From: Cyclobacteriaceae bacterium
GTDB lineage: Bacteria > Bacteroidota > Bacteroidia > Cytophagales > Cyclobacteriaceae
NCBI GenBank assembly: GCA_027533395.1
Contig: JAPZUF010000016.1
Coordinates: forward strand, 45,224 to 109,223
Direction of reading: 5' to 3'
DNA length: 64,000 bases
Positions 46,542 to 54,588 of the stretch are shown here, one piece after another (positions within the stretch are counted from its first letter, which is position 1; each line of letters begins with the position of its first letter). Both the position numbers and the translations under genes were made by a program. A model generated the notes under the pieces. That model did not search any database and was not told the DNA's origin. It saw only the letters and a list, made by a program, of their open reading frames with translations.

Positions 46542-46544
46542 ACC

Positions 46545-47000
46545 TTGATAAAAATCTATACAGATGGCGCTGCACAAGGAAATCCTGGTCCTGGTGGTTT
46601 TGGTACGATTTTACAATACGGTTCACACAGCAAAGAAATATCTGAAGGCTTTCGCTTAACCACCAACAACCGTATGGAATTGTTGGCAGTTATTGCAGGT
46701 TTGGAAGCCATTAAGAAAGATGACATTGCTGTAACGGTATTTTCTGATTCAAAATATGTAGTTGATGCTATCGAGAAAGGTTGGCTCTGGAATTGGCAAA
46801 ACAAAAATTTTAAAGACAAAGCCAATCCAGACTTATGGTTGCGCTACATTCCTTTACACAAAAAATTCAATCCTAAATTTGTTTGGATAAAAGGACACAA
46901 TGGCCATCCTGAAAATGAAAGATGTGATCAATTGGCTGTTCAAGCTGCTAATCAATCACAATTACAAATAGATACAGGCTATGAAAAATTAGTAAAGTAA
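46545..47000 (+). CDS. rnhA: Ribonuclease HI
   Basis: A 151-residue RNase H that cuts the RNA strand of RNA-DNA hybrids. The four catalytic acids are readable as Asp7 (IYTDGAAQGNPGPGG), Glu45 (NNRMELLAV), Asp68 (FSDSKYVV) and Asp128, with His118 in KGHNGHPEN. The start codon is TTG at 46545; no ATG fits the family N-terminus. It lies 3 bases after the CotH stop, probably by compact packing rather than shared function. Confidence 0.95.
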   Translation: MIKIYTDGAAQGNPGPGGFGTILQYGSHSKEISEGFRLTTNNRMELLAVIAGLEAIKKDDIAVTVFSDSKYVVDAIEKGWLWNWQNKNFKDKANPDLWLRYIPLHKKFNPKFVWIKGHNGHPENERCDQLAVQAANQSQLQIDTGYEKLVK

Positions 47001-47025
47001 TTGTATCTTGATTTAAAATTTAAAT

Positions 47026-47919
47026 TTGGAACCGTCTTTACAATTTTCACCTAGCTCACTCCTTGCACTCAATGTATGTCTAGGCATTATTATGTTTGGG
47101 GTTGCGCTGGAAATTAAACCCCAACATTTTATTCAGCTTAGAAACGAGAAAAAAAGTTTAATCAGTGGATTATTTTCTCAATACTTTTTACTCCCAATTA
47201 TTACTGTTGTTCTCATCTTTCTTTTACAACCCGAACCTGGAATAGCTTTAGGCATGTTATTAGTAGCTGCCTGTCCTGGCGGCAACGCTTCAAATTTTTT
47301 CTCGATGTTAGCTGGTGGACATGTGGCACTATCAGTAACCTTAACTGCCATTACTTCTCTTTTAGCCTTTGTGATTACACCCATTAGCTTTTTTGGTTTT
47401 GCCTCACTTGTGCCTGATCTTCAATCAGAAATCAAATCATTCGAAATTAGTTTTCTCGATTTACTTTTGAATATGATTGGCATTCTGCTATTACCACTTG
47501 CTGCAGGCATGCTTTTCAATCATTACTTTCCTAATGCTGCCTTTAAAATTGGAAAAACCATTCGTACTTTATCCATCATTCTCTTGTTATGTTTCATTTT
47601 GGTTGCGCTTTACAATAACCTAGCTGTTTTGTCTAATCACATCTTTAGTATTTTTTGGATTGTTGTTATTCACAATGGATTGGCCTTAGCTGGAGCTTAT
47701 TTCTTTAGCAAGTCAATTGGAAATGCTGAACCCATTAACCGAACCATAGCCATTGAAACAGGGATACAAAACTCAGGATTAGGACTGGTTTTGATTTTCA
47801 CTTTTTTTGCAGGTAATAGCTCCATGGCCATTGTAGCAGCATGGTGGGGCATTTGGCATTTAGTGAGTGGCTTTACCTTTTCATATCTTATCAAAAAAAT
47901 TAGCTTCCGAACAATCTGA
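47026..47919 (+). CDS. Bile acid:sodium symporter-family (BASS) transporter
   Basis: A 297-residue integral membrane protein with 9-10 helices. The BASS core is ACPGGNASNFFSMLAGGHVALSVTLTAITSLLA, followed by PISFFGF and, near the C-terminus, AIETGIQNSGLGLVL. These secondary transporters move organic anions with sodium; the bacterial substrate is often pantoate or other small acids and cannot be decided here. The start is TTG at 47026. The next gene's ATG overlaps its stop by one base. Confidence 0.9.
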   Translation: MEPSLQFSPSSLLALNVCLGIIMFGVALEIKPQHFIQLRNEKKSLISGLFSQYFLLPIITVVLIFLLQPEPGIALGMLLVAACPGGNASNFFSMLAGGHVALSVTLTAITSLLAFVITPISFFGFASLVPDLQSEIKSFEISFLDLLLNMIGILLLPLAAGMLFNHYFPNAAFKIGKTIRTLSIILLLCFILVALYNNLAVLSNHIFSIFWIVVIHNGLALAGAYFFSKSIGNAEPINRTIAIETGIQNSGLGLVLIFTFFAGNSSMAIVAAWWGIWHLVSGFTFSYLIKKISFRTI

Positions 47920-48980
47920 TGCCCGCTTCTTTCCTTTATCGCTTCCTTAAGTTGTATTGTAAAATCGGATTATGGTTTTACTTCAAAGAATGGAAGGTAA
48001 AAGATAAAAACATTATCATTAAGAATCGACCCACCATTTTTATCGCCAATCATCAAAATGCTTTTCTTGATGCCATTTTAATGACATGCTCCACTCAACT
48101 CAATCCTTTCTTTTTGGCTCGAGCCAATGTTTTTGAGAAAAGTTGGGCAGCTACATTATTAAGTTTGATTCGTATCAAACCAGTTTTTCGGTTTAGAGAT
48201 GGATTCTCAACGATTAAAAATAATGAAGTTATTTTTCAGGAATGTGTAGACTTACTAAAGAAAGGCGAAACCATTTTACTTTTTCCGGAAGCCAATCATA
48301 ACGAACCCTATACAACCAGAGCCTACCAAAAAGGATTTGCACGAATCGCTTTATTGTACGCCAAGCAAACAGGAAAATTGGACGTAGTCATTCAGCCTAC
48401 CAGTATTTATTATACTCAGCATCATACTTTTCAAGGTAGCGTGATGTTGTCTAACCTTTCAACTATACAACTAGATCATGTGCCAAGCAACACAGCAGAA
48501 GAAAAACTGTTTTATGAAAAGTTAGCTCAACAAGCTTATCAACAAATCAATCATCATTTACCTATTTTGGTTGAAGATTCAACTTATAAAGTAAAGTTGA
48601 ATCTTTTAATCAACTCCAGATCTATTCATAAAAATGTAGAAAAACTTTGCCGGAACGATAAGGAGAATATAGAAAACGATGTGTTTGCAAAAAATAATTT
48701 TCATTCAATTTCAAAGTTATTCATCAAGAACTTGATTGATTTCCTATGGAAGTTGTATCACTGCTTACCGTGGTACTTTACAAGATGGGTGATAAAAAAT
48801 AAAATTAAAGACAATCAATTTATCAGCTCTATTCAATTTGCTATTGGTATTTTCTTTGTTCCTGGATGGTATTTATTGTTGATGGTGATGCTTCACTTTG
48901 CAAACCAACATTTTATGTGGATGATAAGCGTACCATTCGTTGGTATGATACTAACTATTTTACGCAAGTTTACGCGATAG
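47919..48980 (+). CDS. Lysophospholipid/1-acylglycerol-3-phosphate acyltransferase-like protein
   Basis: A 353-residue membrane-associated acyltransferase. The catalytic His-Asp motif reads NHQNAFLDA (H-x5-D, the variant of H-x4-D common in this subgroup), and the acceptor-site motif is LLFPEANHNEPY with KKGETILLF before it. A C-terminal hydrophobic pair (about 300-350) may anchor it. It is coupled by a one-base overlap to the BASS gene and overlaps the convergent gene by 11 bases. Confidence 0.88.
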   Translation: MPASFLYRFLKLYCKIGLWFYFKEWKVKDKNIIIKNRPTIFIANHQNAFLDAILMTCSTQLNPFFLARANVFEKSWAATLLSLIRIKPVFRFRDGFSTIKNNEVIFQECVDLLKKGETILLFPEANHNEPYTTRAYQKGFARIALLYAKQTGKLDVVIQPTSIYYTQHHTFQGSVMLSNLSTIQLDHVPSNTAEEKLFYEKLAQQAYQQINHHLPILVEDSTYKVKLNLLINSRSIHKNVEKLCRNDKENIENDVFAKNNFHSISKLFIKNLIDFLWKLYHCLPWYFTRWVIKNKIKDNQFISSIQFAIGIFFVPGWYLLLMVMLHFANQHFMWMISVPFVGMILTILRKFTR

Positions 48981-50295
48981 TTTTTGTTTTCATTTCTATT
49001 CCTAAACTCTTCAATTCATGCAGTATGGGTTGATAAATACTTTTATCAATTGGAATAACTACTCCCCTAGCCTTAATCTTGTTTTGCATTAAAAGTGAAA
49101 CAGCAATTGCCAATGGTAAGCCTACAGTATCTGCCATGGCCGTTTTTTCAGCATTTTCTCCTTTTACTACTAACGAGGCTTCAATTACTTTTTCGGTATT
49201 GTTCAATTTGTATTTAAATCGATGCCACATTACAATTAAGTCTTTATCGTTTGGTTGTAATTGCCATTTATCTTGTAAAATCCACTCGACCACTTTTGCA
49301 GGTGTTGCTTTTTCCATTTTAAATTTTTGTGTTTTGAAAAAACCAGACCATTCTAATAAGCGGACACCTTCACTTTGCTTTGGAAAAAGTTTTGTTATTT
49401 TCTCCTGCGCACTTCCTTCTCCTGCCGGAAGATAAGCTTGCATAAAAGTTTCAGGTGACAACATGTTTAAGTTTTCTATTTCAAAACTTTCATCGCAAAC
49501 TCCAAGTTGAACTAAAACATTCCACGCCTGACAATATCCTTCGAATCGTAAGGTTCCGCGAATCATGGTACTTACATCATCTAAACCATAAATTGATTTA
49601 TACTGAAGCGAATCGCGATTAGGATAACCATCTAACAATCCAATACCTTCAACCTTGACTTTTGTTGTATGCGTAAACAATTGTTGATGGGGTACATACT
49701 TCAATTGATTATCTTCCAAAAATTTTGCTGTACCTAACCCAGCCATTACAACATTTCGCGGATTCCAAGTAAACTTATATCTCCATGGGTTATCTGGGTC
49801 AGTTTCTGGAGCAATCAATCCACCGGTAAAAGATTCAAATGAGATAATTTTTCCGCCTTCACTTTTTATGTCATCCATCAACTCCATGGCCGTCATGTGA
49901 TCAATACCTGGATCTAAGCCACATTCATTCATGAACAACAAATCAGCTTGTTTAACTTTCTCATGCAATTGTTGCATAGCAGGAGAAACATAGCTAGCAG
50001 TGAACAAATGTTTTCTTTCTGATAAACAAATTTCCGCAATTGGTTGATGTAATTGCGCAGGCATTAGGGAAACAACAACATCATGATTTTTGATTAGGGA
50101 TATAAGATGAATCGTATCTTCGAGTGAAAATCGAATAGCCTTAGCGACCGGATTGTTTTTTGTTTTTGCATTGGCTAAGGCTAAATCAGCATCCGCAACA
50201 GTAAGTTGCCAATGATTCAATTCAGCATGCTGTATTAAATAATCAATTAAAGAAGTGGCCGATCTACCGGCACCCAAAACCAAAATTTTATTCAT
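48970..50295 (-). CDS. Saccharopine dehydrogenase-family reductase
   Basis: A 441-residue protein with an N-terminal NAD(P)-binding fold (KILVLGAGRSATSLIDYLIQ). It has the saccharopine dehydrogenase pattern: VSLMPAQLHQPIAEICLSERKHLFTASY, LFMNECGLDPGIDHMTAM, FTGGLIAPETDPDNPWRYKFTWNPRNVV and YPNRDSLQYKSIYGL. Family members form or split saccharopine from lysine and 2-oxoglutarate. Which direction is used in this organism cannot be told. TAGTTTTG lies 4 bases before its ATG. Confidence 0.92.
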   Translation of the reverse strand: MNKILVLGAGRSATSLIDYLIQHAELNHWQLTVADADLALANAKTKNNPVAKAIRFSLEDTIHLISLIKNHDVVVSLMPAQLHQPIAEICLSERKHLFTASYVSPAMQQLHEKVKQADLLFMNECGLDPGIDHMTAMELMDDIKSEGGKIISFESFTGGLIAPETDPDNPWRYKFTWNPRNVVMAGLGTAKFLEDNQLKYVPHQQLFTHTTKVKVEGIGLLDGYPNRDSLQYKSIYGLDDVSTMIRGTLRFEGYCQAWNVLVQLGVCDESFEIENLNMLSPETFMQAYLPAGEGSAQEKITKLFPKQSEGVRLLEWSGFFKTQKFKMEKATPAKVVEWILQDKWQLQPNDKDLIVMWHRFKYKLNNTEKVIEASLVVKGENAEKTAMADTVGLPLAIAVSLLMQNKIKARGVVIPIDKSIYQPILHELKSLGIEMKTKTIA

Positions 50296-50299
50296 GTAA

Positions 50300-50307
50300 C
50301 AAAACTA
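50300..50307 (-). promoter_or_regulatory. Possible -7 element next to the saccharopine dehydrogenase start
   Basis: TAGTTTTG on the minus strand matches TAnnTTTG, 4 bases before the ATG at 50295. If used, the transcript would be nearly leaderless. No spaced TTTG is seen. Confidence 0.25.
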
Positions 50308-50377
50308 GATAAATCGATGGTTTTTAAGAGCAGACTTTTTACCTGATTCAAATAAATCTTTTTAACTTTCAGCTGAC

Positions 50378-50854
50378 ATGGAGGATTTTAAGCATTATCA
50401 CTCAATAGAAAGTTTAGATAAAAGTTGGCAGGAACTCGTTGCTCTTGCACAAGCTAAGCTTATTGATGCCTATGCCCCTTATTCCAATTTTGAAGTTGCA
50501 GCAAGTTTATTACTTGATGATGGAACTGTTATCAGTGGAACCAATCAAGAAAATGCAGCTTACCCGAGTGGTTTATGTGCAGAAAGAGTTGCGGTGTTTG
50601 CCTCACAATCTTTTCATCCGCAAAAGAAGATTAAGAGAATTGCAATTGTCGCCAAAGCCAAAGCAAATGTTGAATTAGCGAGCGGTTCTTCTTGTAGTGC
50701 CTGCAGACAAGTAATGCTTGAGGCTGAATTCAGACAACATGAGCCAATTGAAATTTTAATGTACACCAATAAAAATCAATGGACAGTTGCTAAAAGTGCT
50801 AGTGCTTTATTACCTTTTGCCTTCAATCAAAATAATTTAATCAGCCAGTATTAA
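50378..50854 (+). CDS. cdd: Cytidine deaminase
   Basis: A 158-residue zinc enzyme that deaminates cytidine and deoxycytidine. The motif CAERVAV holds zinc ligand Cys67 and catalytic Glu69. Cys106 and Cys109 (SSCSACRQVM) are the other ligands, and YAPYSNFEVAA and TNQENAAYPSG are the usual substrate segments. It is the small tetrameric type by length. A large signalling operon begins 4 bases downstream on the same strand. Confidence 0.96.
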   Translation: MEDFKHYHSIESLDKSWQELVALAQAKLIDAYAPYSNFEVAASLLLDDGTVISGTNQENAAYPSGLCAERVAVFASQSFHPQKKIKRIAIVAKAKANVELASGSSCSACRQVMLEAEFRQHEPIEILMYTNKNQWTVAKSASALLPFAFNQNNLISQY

Positions 50855-50858
50855 TCTT

Positions 50859-52232
50859 ATGAAAGATAGATTCAAATGGATTAAAGAAAATCCAACAGAG
50901 TTTAGTTTATCGATCGCGATTATCTTCACACTTTCAACTTGCATCATCTTTTTTAACTGGGTTTTATTTAGCTTTTCTATTGTTATAATTGCAATAATTA
51001 TTTACAATATTTGGTTATCGCGTAAGCATGTTGTACAACGATTAAATCGATTAAAAGAATTGGATGATAAAAACCGACTTTTGTTACTCAATACCAACAA
51101 ACCATTTGACCCAACCAAGGCAGTTCAAAATATCACCGATAATTTACAATACGCTATCAACTTCGTTCGCGAGATTGGAAAAGGAAATTTTAATGCGAGA
51201 CTTGAAGGCGTTAATGAAGATAACATAGGATTAAATAACGCTAACTTGGCTGGTGAGTTAATCAATATGAAGGTGCAAATGAAAGCTAGCGCTGAAGCCG
51301 AACAAAAAAGAGTTTGGGCTACGCAAGGCTTAGCCAATTTTGGCGATTTGATTCGCACTTCTTCACACGATGCGAAAACACTTTCTCAAGAAGTAATCAT
51401 TTTTTTAGTTAAGTATTTAAAAGCCAATCAGGGTGGAATTTTTATTTTGAATGATGAAGATGAAAACCGTTCTTACCTAGAGCTTAAAGCAGCTTATGCA
51501 TTTGAACGCAAAAAATACATTGATAAAACTGTTGAAATAGGTGAAGGTTTAGTTGGTCAGGCCTATTTGGAAAAGGAAACAATTCACCTTCGAAAAATTC
51601 CTCAAAACTATGTATCAATCACTTCTGGGCTAGGTGGTGCCAATCCATCCACCTTAATTCTTGTACCGATGAAGTACGAAGAACAAGTTTTGGGTGTTAT
51701 TGAGTTAGCTTCGTTCAAACATTTCGAGCAACACGAAATTGAATTTTGTGAAAAGATTGCTGAGACCTTTGGTTCTACTTTATCAGGCGTAAAGGTTAAT
51801 GAAAGAACACGCCAACTTCTAGAACAATCCCAAGAGCAATCTGAAGAAATGCGTGCTCAGGAAGAAGAAATGCGCCAAAACATGGAAGAGATGCAGGCAA
51901 CACAAGAAGAGATGGCGCGAAAAGAAAACAGTTACATTGAAAAAATTGACAGTTTAGAAGCTGAATTTGAGAAAGTTAGGCGTAAACTGTCCTCTCAAAA
52001 TAATGAAACATTACAGGCTGAAAACAAGGCTTTGCAAGAAAAACTAAATCAACTAACACAAGCGTTTGATTTGCTGAAAAAAGAAAAAGAAAGTTTGGCT
52101 GATCAAATCCTTCATCAATCCACCCACTCAGCAAGAGAAGAGCAAAACCCTGTTTGGCAACAGACTACAAACGACCTTCAAAAAAGTTTGCAAGCCATGA
52201 ACATTGCTTTACAGCAACTCGAAAAGAAATAG
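50859..52232 (+). CDS. Membrane GAF/coiled-coil signalling protein
   Basis: A 457-residue protein with two N-terminal membrane helices (about 16-35 and 37-53), a HAMP-like linker (about 90-145) and a GAF domain (about 150-315, with NQGGIFILNDEDE, EIGEGLVGQAYLE, PQNYVSITSGLGGANPSTLILVPM). A long Glu/Gln-rich coiled coil runs to the end (315-457, EEMRAQEEEMRQNMEEMQATQEEM). The coil resembles the cytoplasmic tips of chemoreceptors but lacks the canonical CheA/CheW-binding hairpin. Glu-Glu and Gln-Glu pairs could be CheR/CheB substrates; those two enzymes are encoded just downstream. Confidence 0.85.
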   Translation: MKDRFKWIKENPTEFSLSIAIIFTLSTCIIFFNWVLFSFSIVIIAIIIYNIWLSRKHVVQRLNRLKELDDKNRLLLLNTNKPFDPTKAVQNITDNLQYAINFVREIGKGNFNARLEGVNEDNIGLNNANLAGELINMKVQMKASAEAEQKRVWATQGLANFGDLIRTSSHDAKTLSQEVIIFLVKYLKANQGGIFILNDEDENRSYLELKAAYAFERKKYIDKTVEIGEGLVGQAYLEKETIHLRKIPQNYVSITSGLGGANPSTLILVPMKYEEQVLGVIELASFKHFEQHEIEFCEKIAETFGSTLSGVKVNERTRQLLEQSQEQSEEMRAQEEEMRQNMEEMQATQEEMARKENSYIEKIDSLEAEFEKVRRKLSSQNNETLQAENKALQEKLNQLTQAFDLLKKEKESLADQILHQSTHSAREEQNPVWQQTTNDLQKSLQAMNIALQQLEKK

Positions 52233-52447
52233 TCCTAAATTACATTTGTCAGCAACAAAATTGCAACATTCACGACACTTCCTGTGTGAAGTAAGATTTT
52301 TGTTATAATTAGCCTAAATTTTATGCTGAAAATCCATCACTTTACAGGCAAATATTTAACTTACTACCTGATTTGAGTATAATCTACTTTGCCTTGAAAG
52401 AAGTGCTTACTCAAATAAAAGAGACAACCGCTAAACCATAAGCCTTC
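52233..52447. other. Gap upstream of cheR
   Basis: 215 bases without a gene. TACATTTG at 52241-52248 matches the -7 consensus but lacks a spaced TTTG. An imperfect hairpin (TTCAC-G-ACA, loop CTTCC, TGT-GTGAA, 52269-52290) is followed by a short T-rich run and may end the upstream transcript. A new promoter for the cheR unit is likely but not clearly resolved. Confidence 0.4.
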
Positions 52448-53269
52448 ATGCAGGACATAGACATTGCCGACCTGAAGAAAATAACGGAATTGATTTTCCA
52501 GAAATACAGGTACGACTTCCGGAATTATGCGATGTCTTCTTTCAAAAGAAGAGTGCTCCGTATTTTAGAACTAAAGAAACTTAACGTTGAAACTTTATTA
52601 AAAAAGTTAAACGATTCACCTGGTTTTATTTACGAGTTCTTGGATGAACTTACAGTGAATGTAACAGAAATGTTTCGCGACCCTGGCTTTTGGCGAATCT
52701 TACGAGAAGAAATAATCCCTGGCATTCTCCTCAATCATAAACAGTTTAAAATTTGGCATGCAGGCTGTTCTTCCGGTGAAGAGGTTGTTTCTATGTGTAT
52801 CATGCTCAAGGAAATGGGCATCTTACAAGATGTCACCCTCATCGCATCAGATTTAGATACCACCATTCTTGAGCGTGCAAAAGCCGCAACCTATACCATG
52901 AAAAACATGGAACTGAATGAGAAAAACTACATTCGTTTCCAAGGCACCGGCAACTTAAAAGATTATTACACCGAAGAGAATGGTGTGGCTGTGTTTGATA
53001 AAACTTTATTAGCCAATGTCTCCTTCCGCAAACACGATCTGGTTTTGGGCGAAGTATTCAATAAGTTCGATTTGATTCTTTGCAGAAATGTAATGATTTA
53101 CTTTAACCAAACTTTGCAAAATGAAGTGTTAAAGAAGTTCCACGAAAGCTTGTTTAAGTATGGTTATCTGGCCATCGGTTCAAAGGAATCATTGATTTGG
53201 TGTGATTATGCTTCGCGATTTATAGTGGTGAACAACGAAGAAAAAATATATAAAAAGATTAAAGATTAG
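52448..53269 (+). CDS. cheR: CheR-type protein-glutamate methyltransferase
   Basis: A 273-residue SAM-dependent enzyme that methylates glutamates on receptor coiled coils. It has an N-terminal helical domain (1-75), the segment TEMFRDPGFW, SAM motif I HAGCSSGEEV (104-113), DLDTTILERAK, and LCRNVMIYFN (211-220), close to the canonical LCRNVLIYF. Length is normal and no TPR tail is present. It pairs with a CheB gene 14 bases downstream, yet no CheA, CheW, CheY or classical receptor is in the window. Confidence 0.95.
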   Translation: MQDIDIADLKKITELIFQKYRYDFRNYAMSSFKRRVLRILELKKLNVETLLKKLNDSPGFIYEFLDELTVNVTEMFRDPGFWRILREEIIPGILLNHKQFKIWHAGCSSGEEVVSMCIMLKEMGILQDVTLIASDLDTTILERAKAATYTMKNMELNEKNYIRFQGTGNLKDYYTEENGVAVFDKTLLANVSFRKHDLVLGEVFNKFDLILCRNVMIYFNQTLQNEVLKKFHESLFKYGYLAIGSKESLIWCDYASRFIVVNNEEKIYKKIKD

Positions 53270-53283
53270 GCCCTGGTAAATCC

Positions 53284-53877
53284 ATGAACAAGTTCAATTT
53301 AAATAACAGCTATAAGGCAGTTGTGATTGGAGGTTCAGCCGGCAGTTTCCAGGGAATGATTAAGATTTTATCCCAATTGCCTAAAAACTTTCCGCTTCCA
53401 ATCATTATGGCTCTACATAGGCTAAAACATGTTCGCCATGGCTTTGTGGAAGCATTATCTATCAAAAGCGTTGTGCCGGTAACCGAGCCCTACGATAAAG
53501 AACCTGTTAAAAAAGGTGGTGTATACTTAGCCCCTGCCAATTACCATATGTCGGTAGAACTAGGGCATACTTTTGCGCTTTCAACGGAAGAAATGGTCAA
53601 CAATTCTCGTCCAGCAATCGATATTACTTTAGGCTCTTGCGCTTACGTGTACAAAGACAAATTGATCGGTATCCTTCTTTCAGGTGCCAACAAAGATGGA
53701 GCACTTGGGATGAAGCACATTACGGATAAAGGCGGGCTTACCATCGTACAAGAACCCTCTGAATGCATGATTGAAACAATGCCAAAAGCTGCTTTAGCGC
53801 TAACAAAAATTGACCATGTGCTAAAGGTTGACCAAATTGTAGAGTTTTTAAAAGAATTAGACAAACAGTACAAATGA
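53284..53877 (+). CDS. cheB: Stand-alone CheB methylesterase domain
   Basis: A 197-residue protein corresponding only to the catalytic half of CheB. The triad is Ser18 (VIGGSAGSFQG), His45 (IMALHRL) and Asp138 (SGANKDGALGMKHI). The N-terminal receiver domain that normally gates CheB by phosphorylation is absent, so activity must be controlled another way. Its stop overlaps the next gene's start (ATGA). Confidence 0.93.
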   Translation: MNKFNLNNSYKAVVIGGSAGSFQGMIKILSQLPKNFPLPIIMALHRLKHVRHGFVEALSIKSVVPVTEPYDKEPVKKGGVYLAPANYHMSVELGHTFALSTEEMVNNSRPAIDITLGSCAYVYKDKLIGILLSGANKDGALGMKHITDKGGLTIVQEPSECMIETMPKAALALTKIDHVLKVDQIVEFLKELDKQYK

Positions 53878-54584
53878 AACAAACCCTTGATATTCACAGA
53901 GTAGGATTCGTAAGTGGCATCTTCGCCATTTTCAGTTTTGGCTGGCTTGCCTTATCTATCATCAATGCTGAAGTAGCTGGAATTCAGATTTGGCTTGCTT
54001 TGGCAACCTCGATTGTTTTGGGTGGAATTGCCATCTTCATCTTTCTTAGTAATCCGAAAGAAATTGTGGTTATCAGAGAAAGAGCTCAGCAAGAATATGA
54101 AGCAGCTCAACAAACGGAGCAAGAACAACAAACCATCGACTTGCAAGCCGTAAGCGCTGCTATCAAACAAAATAAAAAAGATAATCTCTCTGCTGGTTTA
54201 AAAGCTATTTGTAAACAATTAGATGCTGCGCAAGGTGCCGCATACCGCCTATTAAAAGAAGATGAATCTTCCGTTGTTAAACTCACAACAGGTTATGCAT
54301 TATCGTTAGGAGAGAACCAAGTTATCCAATATAGTTTGGGTGAAGGTCTTATCGGGCAAGCTGCTGCAGAAAACAAATCTTTGTATGTAGATGAAGTACC
54401 TGAAGGCTATATGAAAGTAGTATCCGGACTTGGTATGGCTTCTCCAAGGTATTTGTTTATTACACCTATTAAAAAGCAAAATCAAGTTGAAGGCGTTTTA
54501 GAAATATCCACCTTCAAACCTATGAAAGAGTCAGAAAGAAAATTTATTGAAGAAGCAGCCACGCTAATTGGTCAAACTTTGTAA
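53874..54584 (+). CDS. Membrane-anchored GAF-domain protein
   Basis: A 236-residue protein with two N-terminal membrane helices (about 12-32 and 36-56), a short Gln/Glu coiled coil (65-95) and one GAF domain (about 100-236: AAYRLLKEDESS, YSLGEGLIGQAAAENKS, VPEGYMKVVSGLGMASPRYLFITP). The GAF core is clearly related to those in the proteins at 50859 and 54589. It lacks any output domain, so it may act as a sensor subunit or ligand sink. It overlaps cheB by 4 bases and ends 4 bases before the sensor phosphatase. Confidence 0.85.
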   Translation: MKQTLDIHRVGFVSGIFAIFSFGWLALSIINAEVAGIQIWLALATSIVLGGIAIFIFLSNPKEIVVIRERAQQEYEAAQQTEQEQQTIDLQAVSAAIKQNKKDNLSAGLKAICKQLDAAQGAAYRLLKEDESSVVKLTTGYALSLGENQVIQYSLGEGLIGQAAAENKSLYVDEVPEGYMKVVSGLGMASPRYLFITPIKKQNQVEGVLEISTFKPMKESERKFIEEAATLIGQTL

Positions 54585-54588
54585 GGCT

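Noticed and set aside
52448..53877. Part of a flagellar chemotaxis cluster
   Set aside because: No CheA, CheW, CheY, receptor or flagellar gene is present, CheB has no receiver domain, and the neighbours are partner-switch genes.
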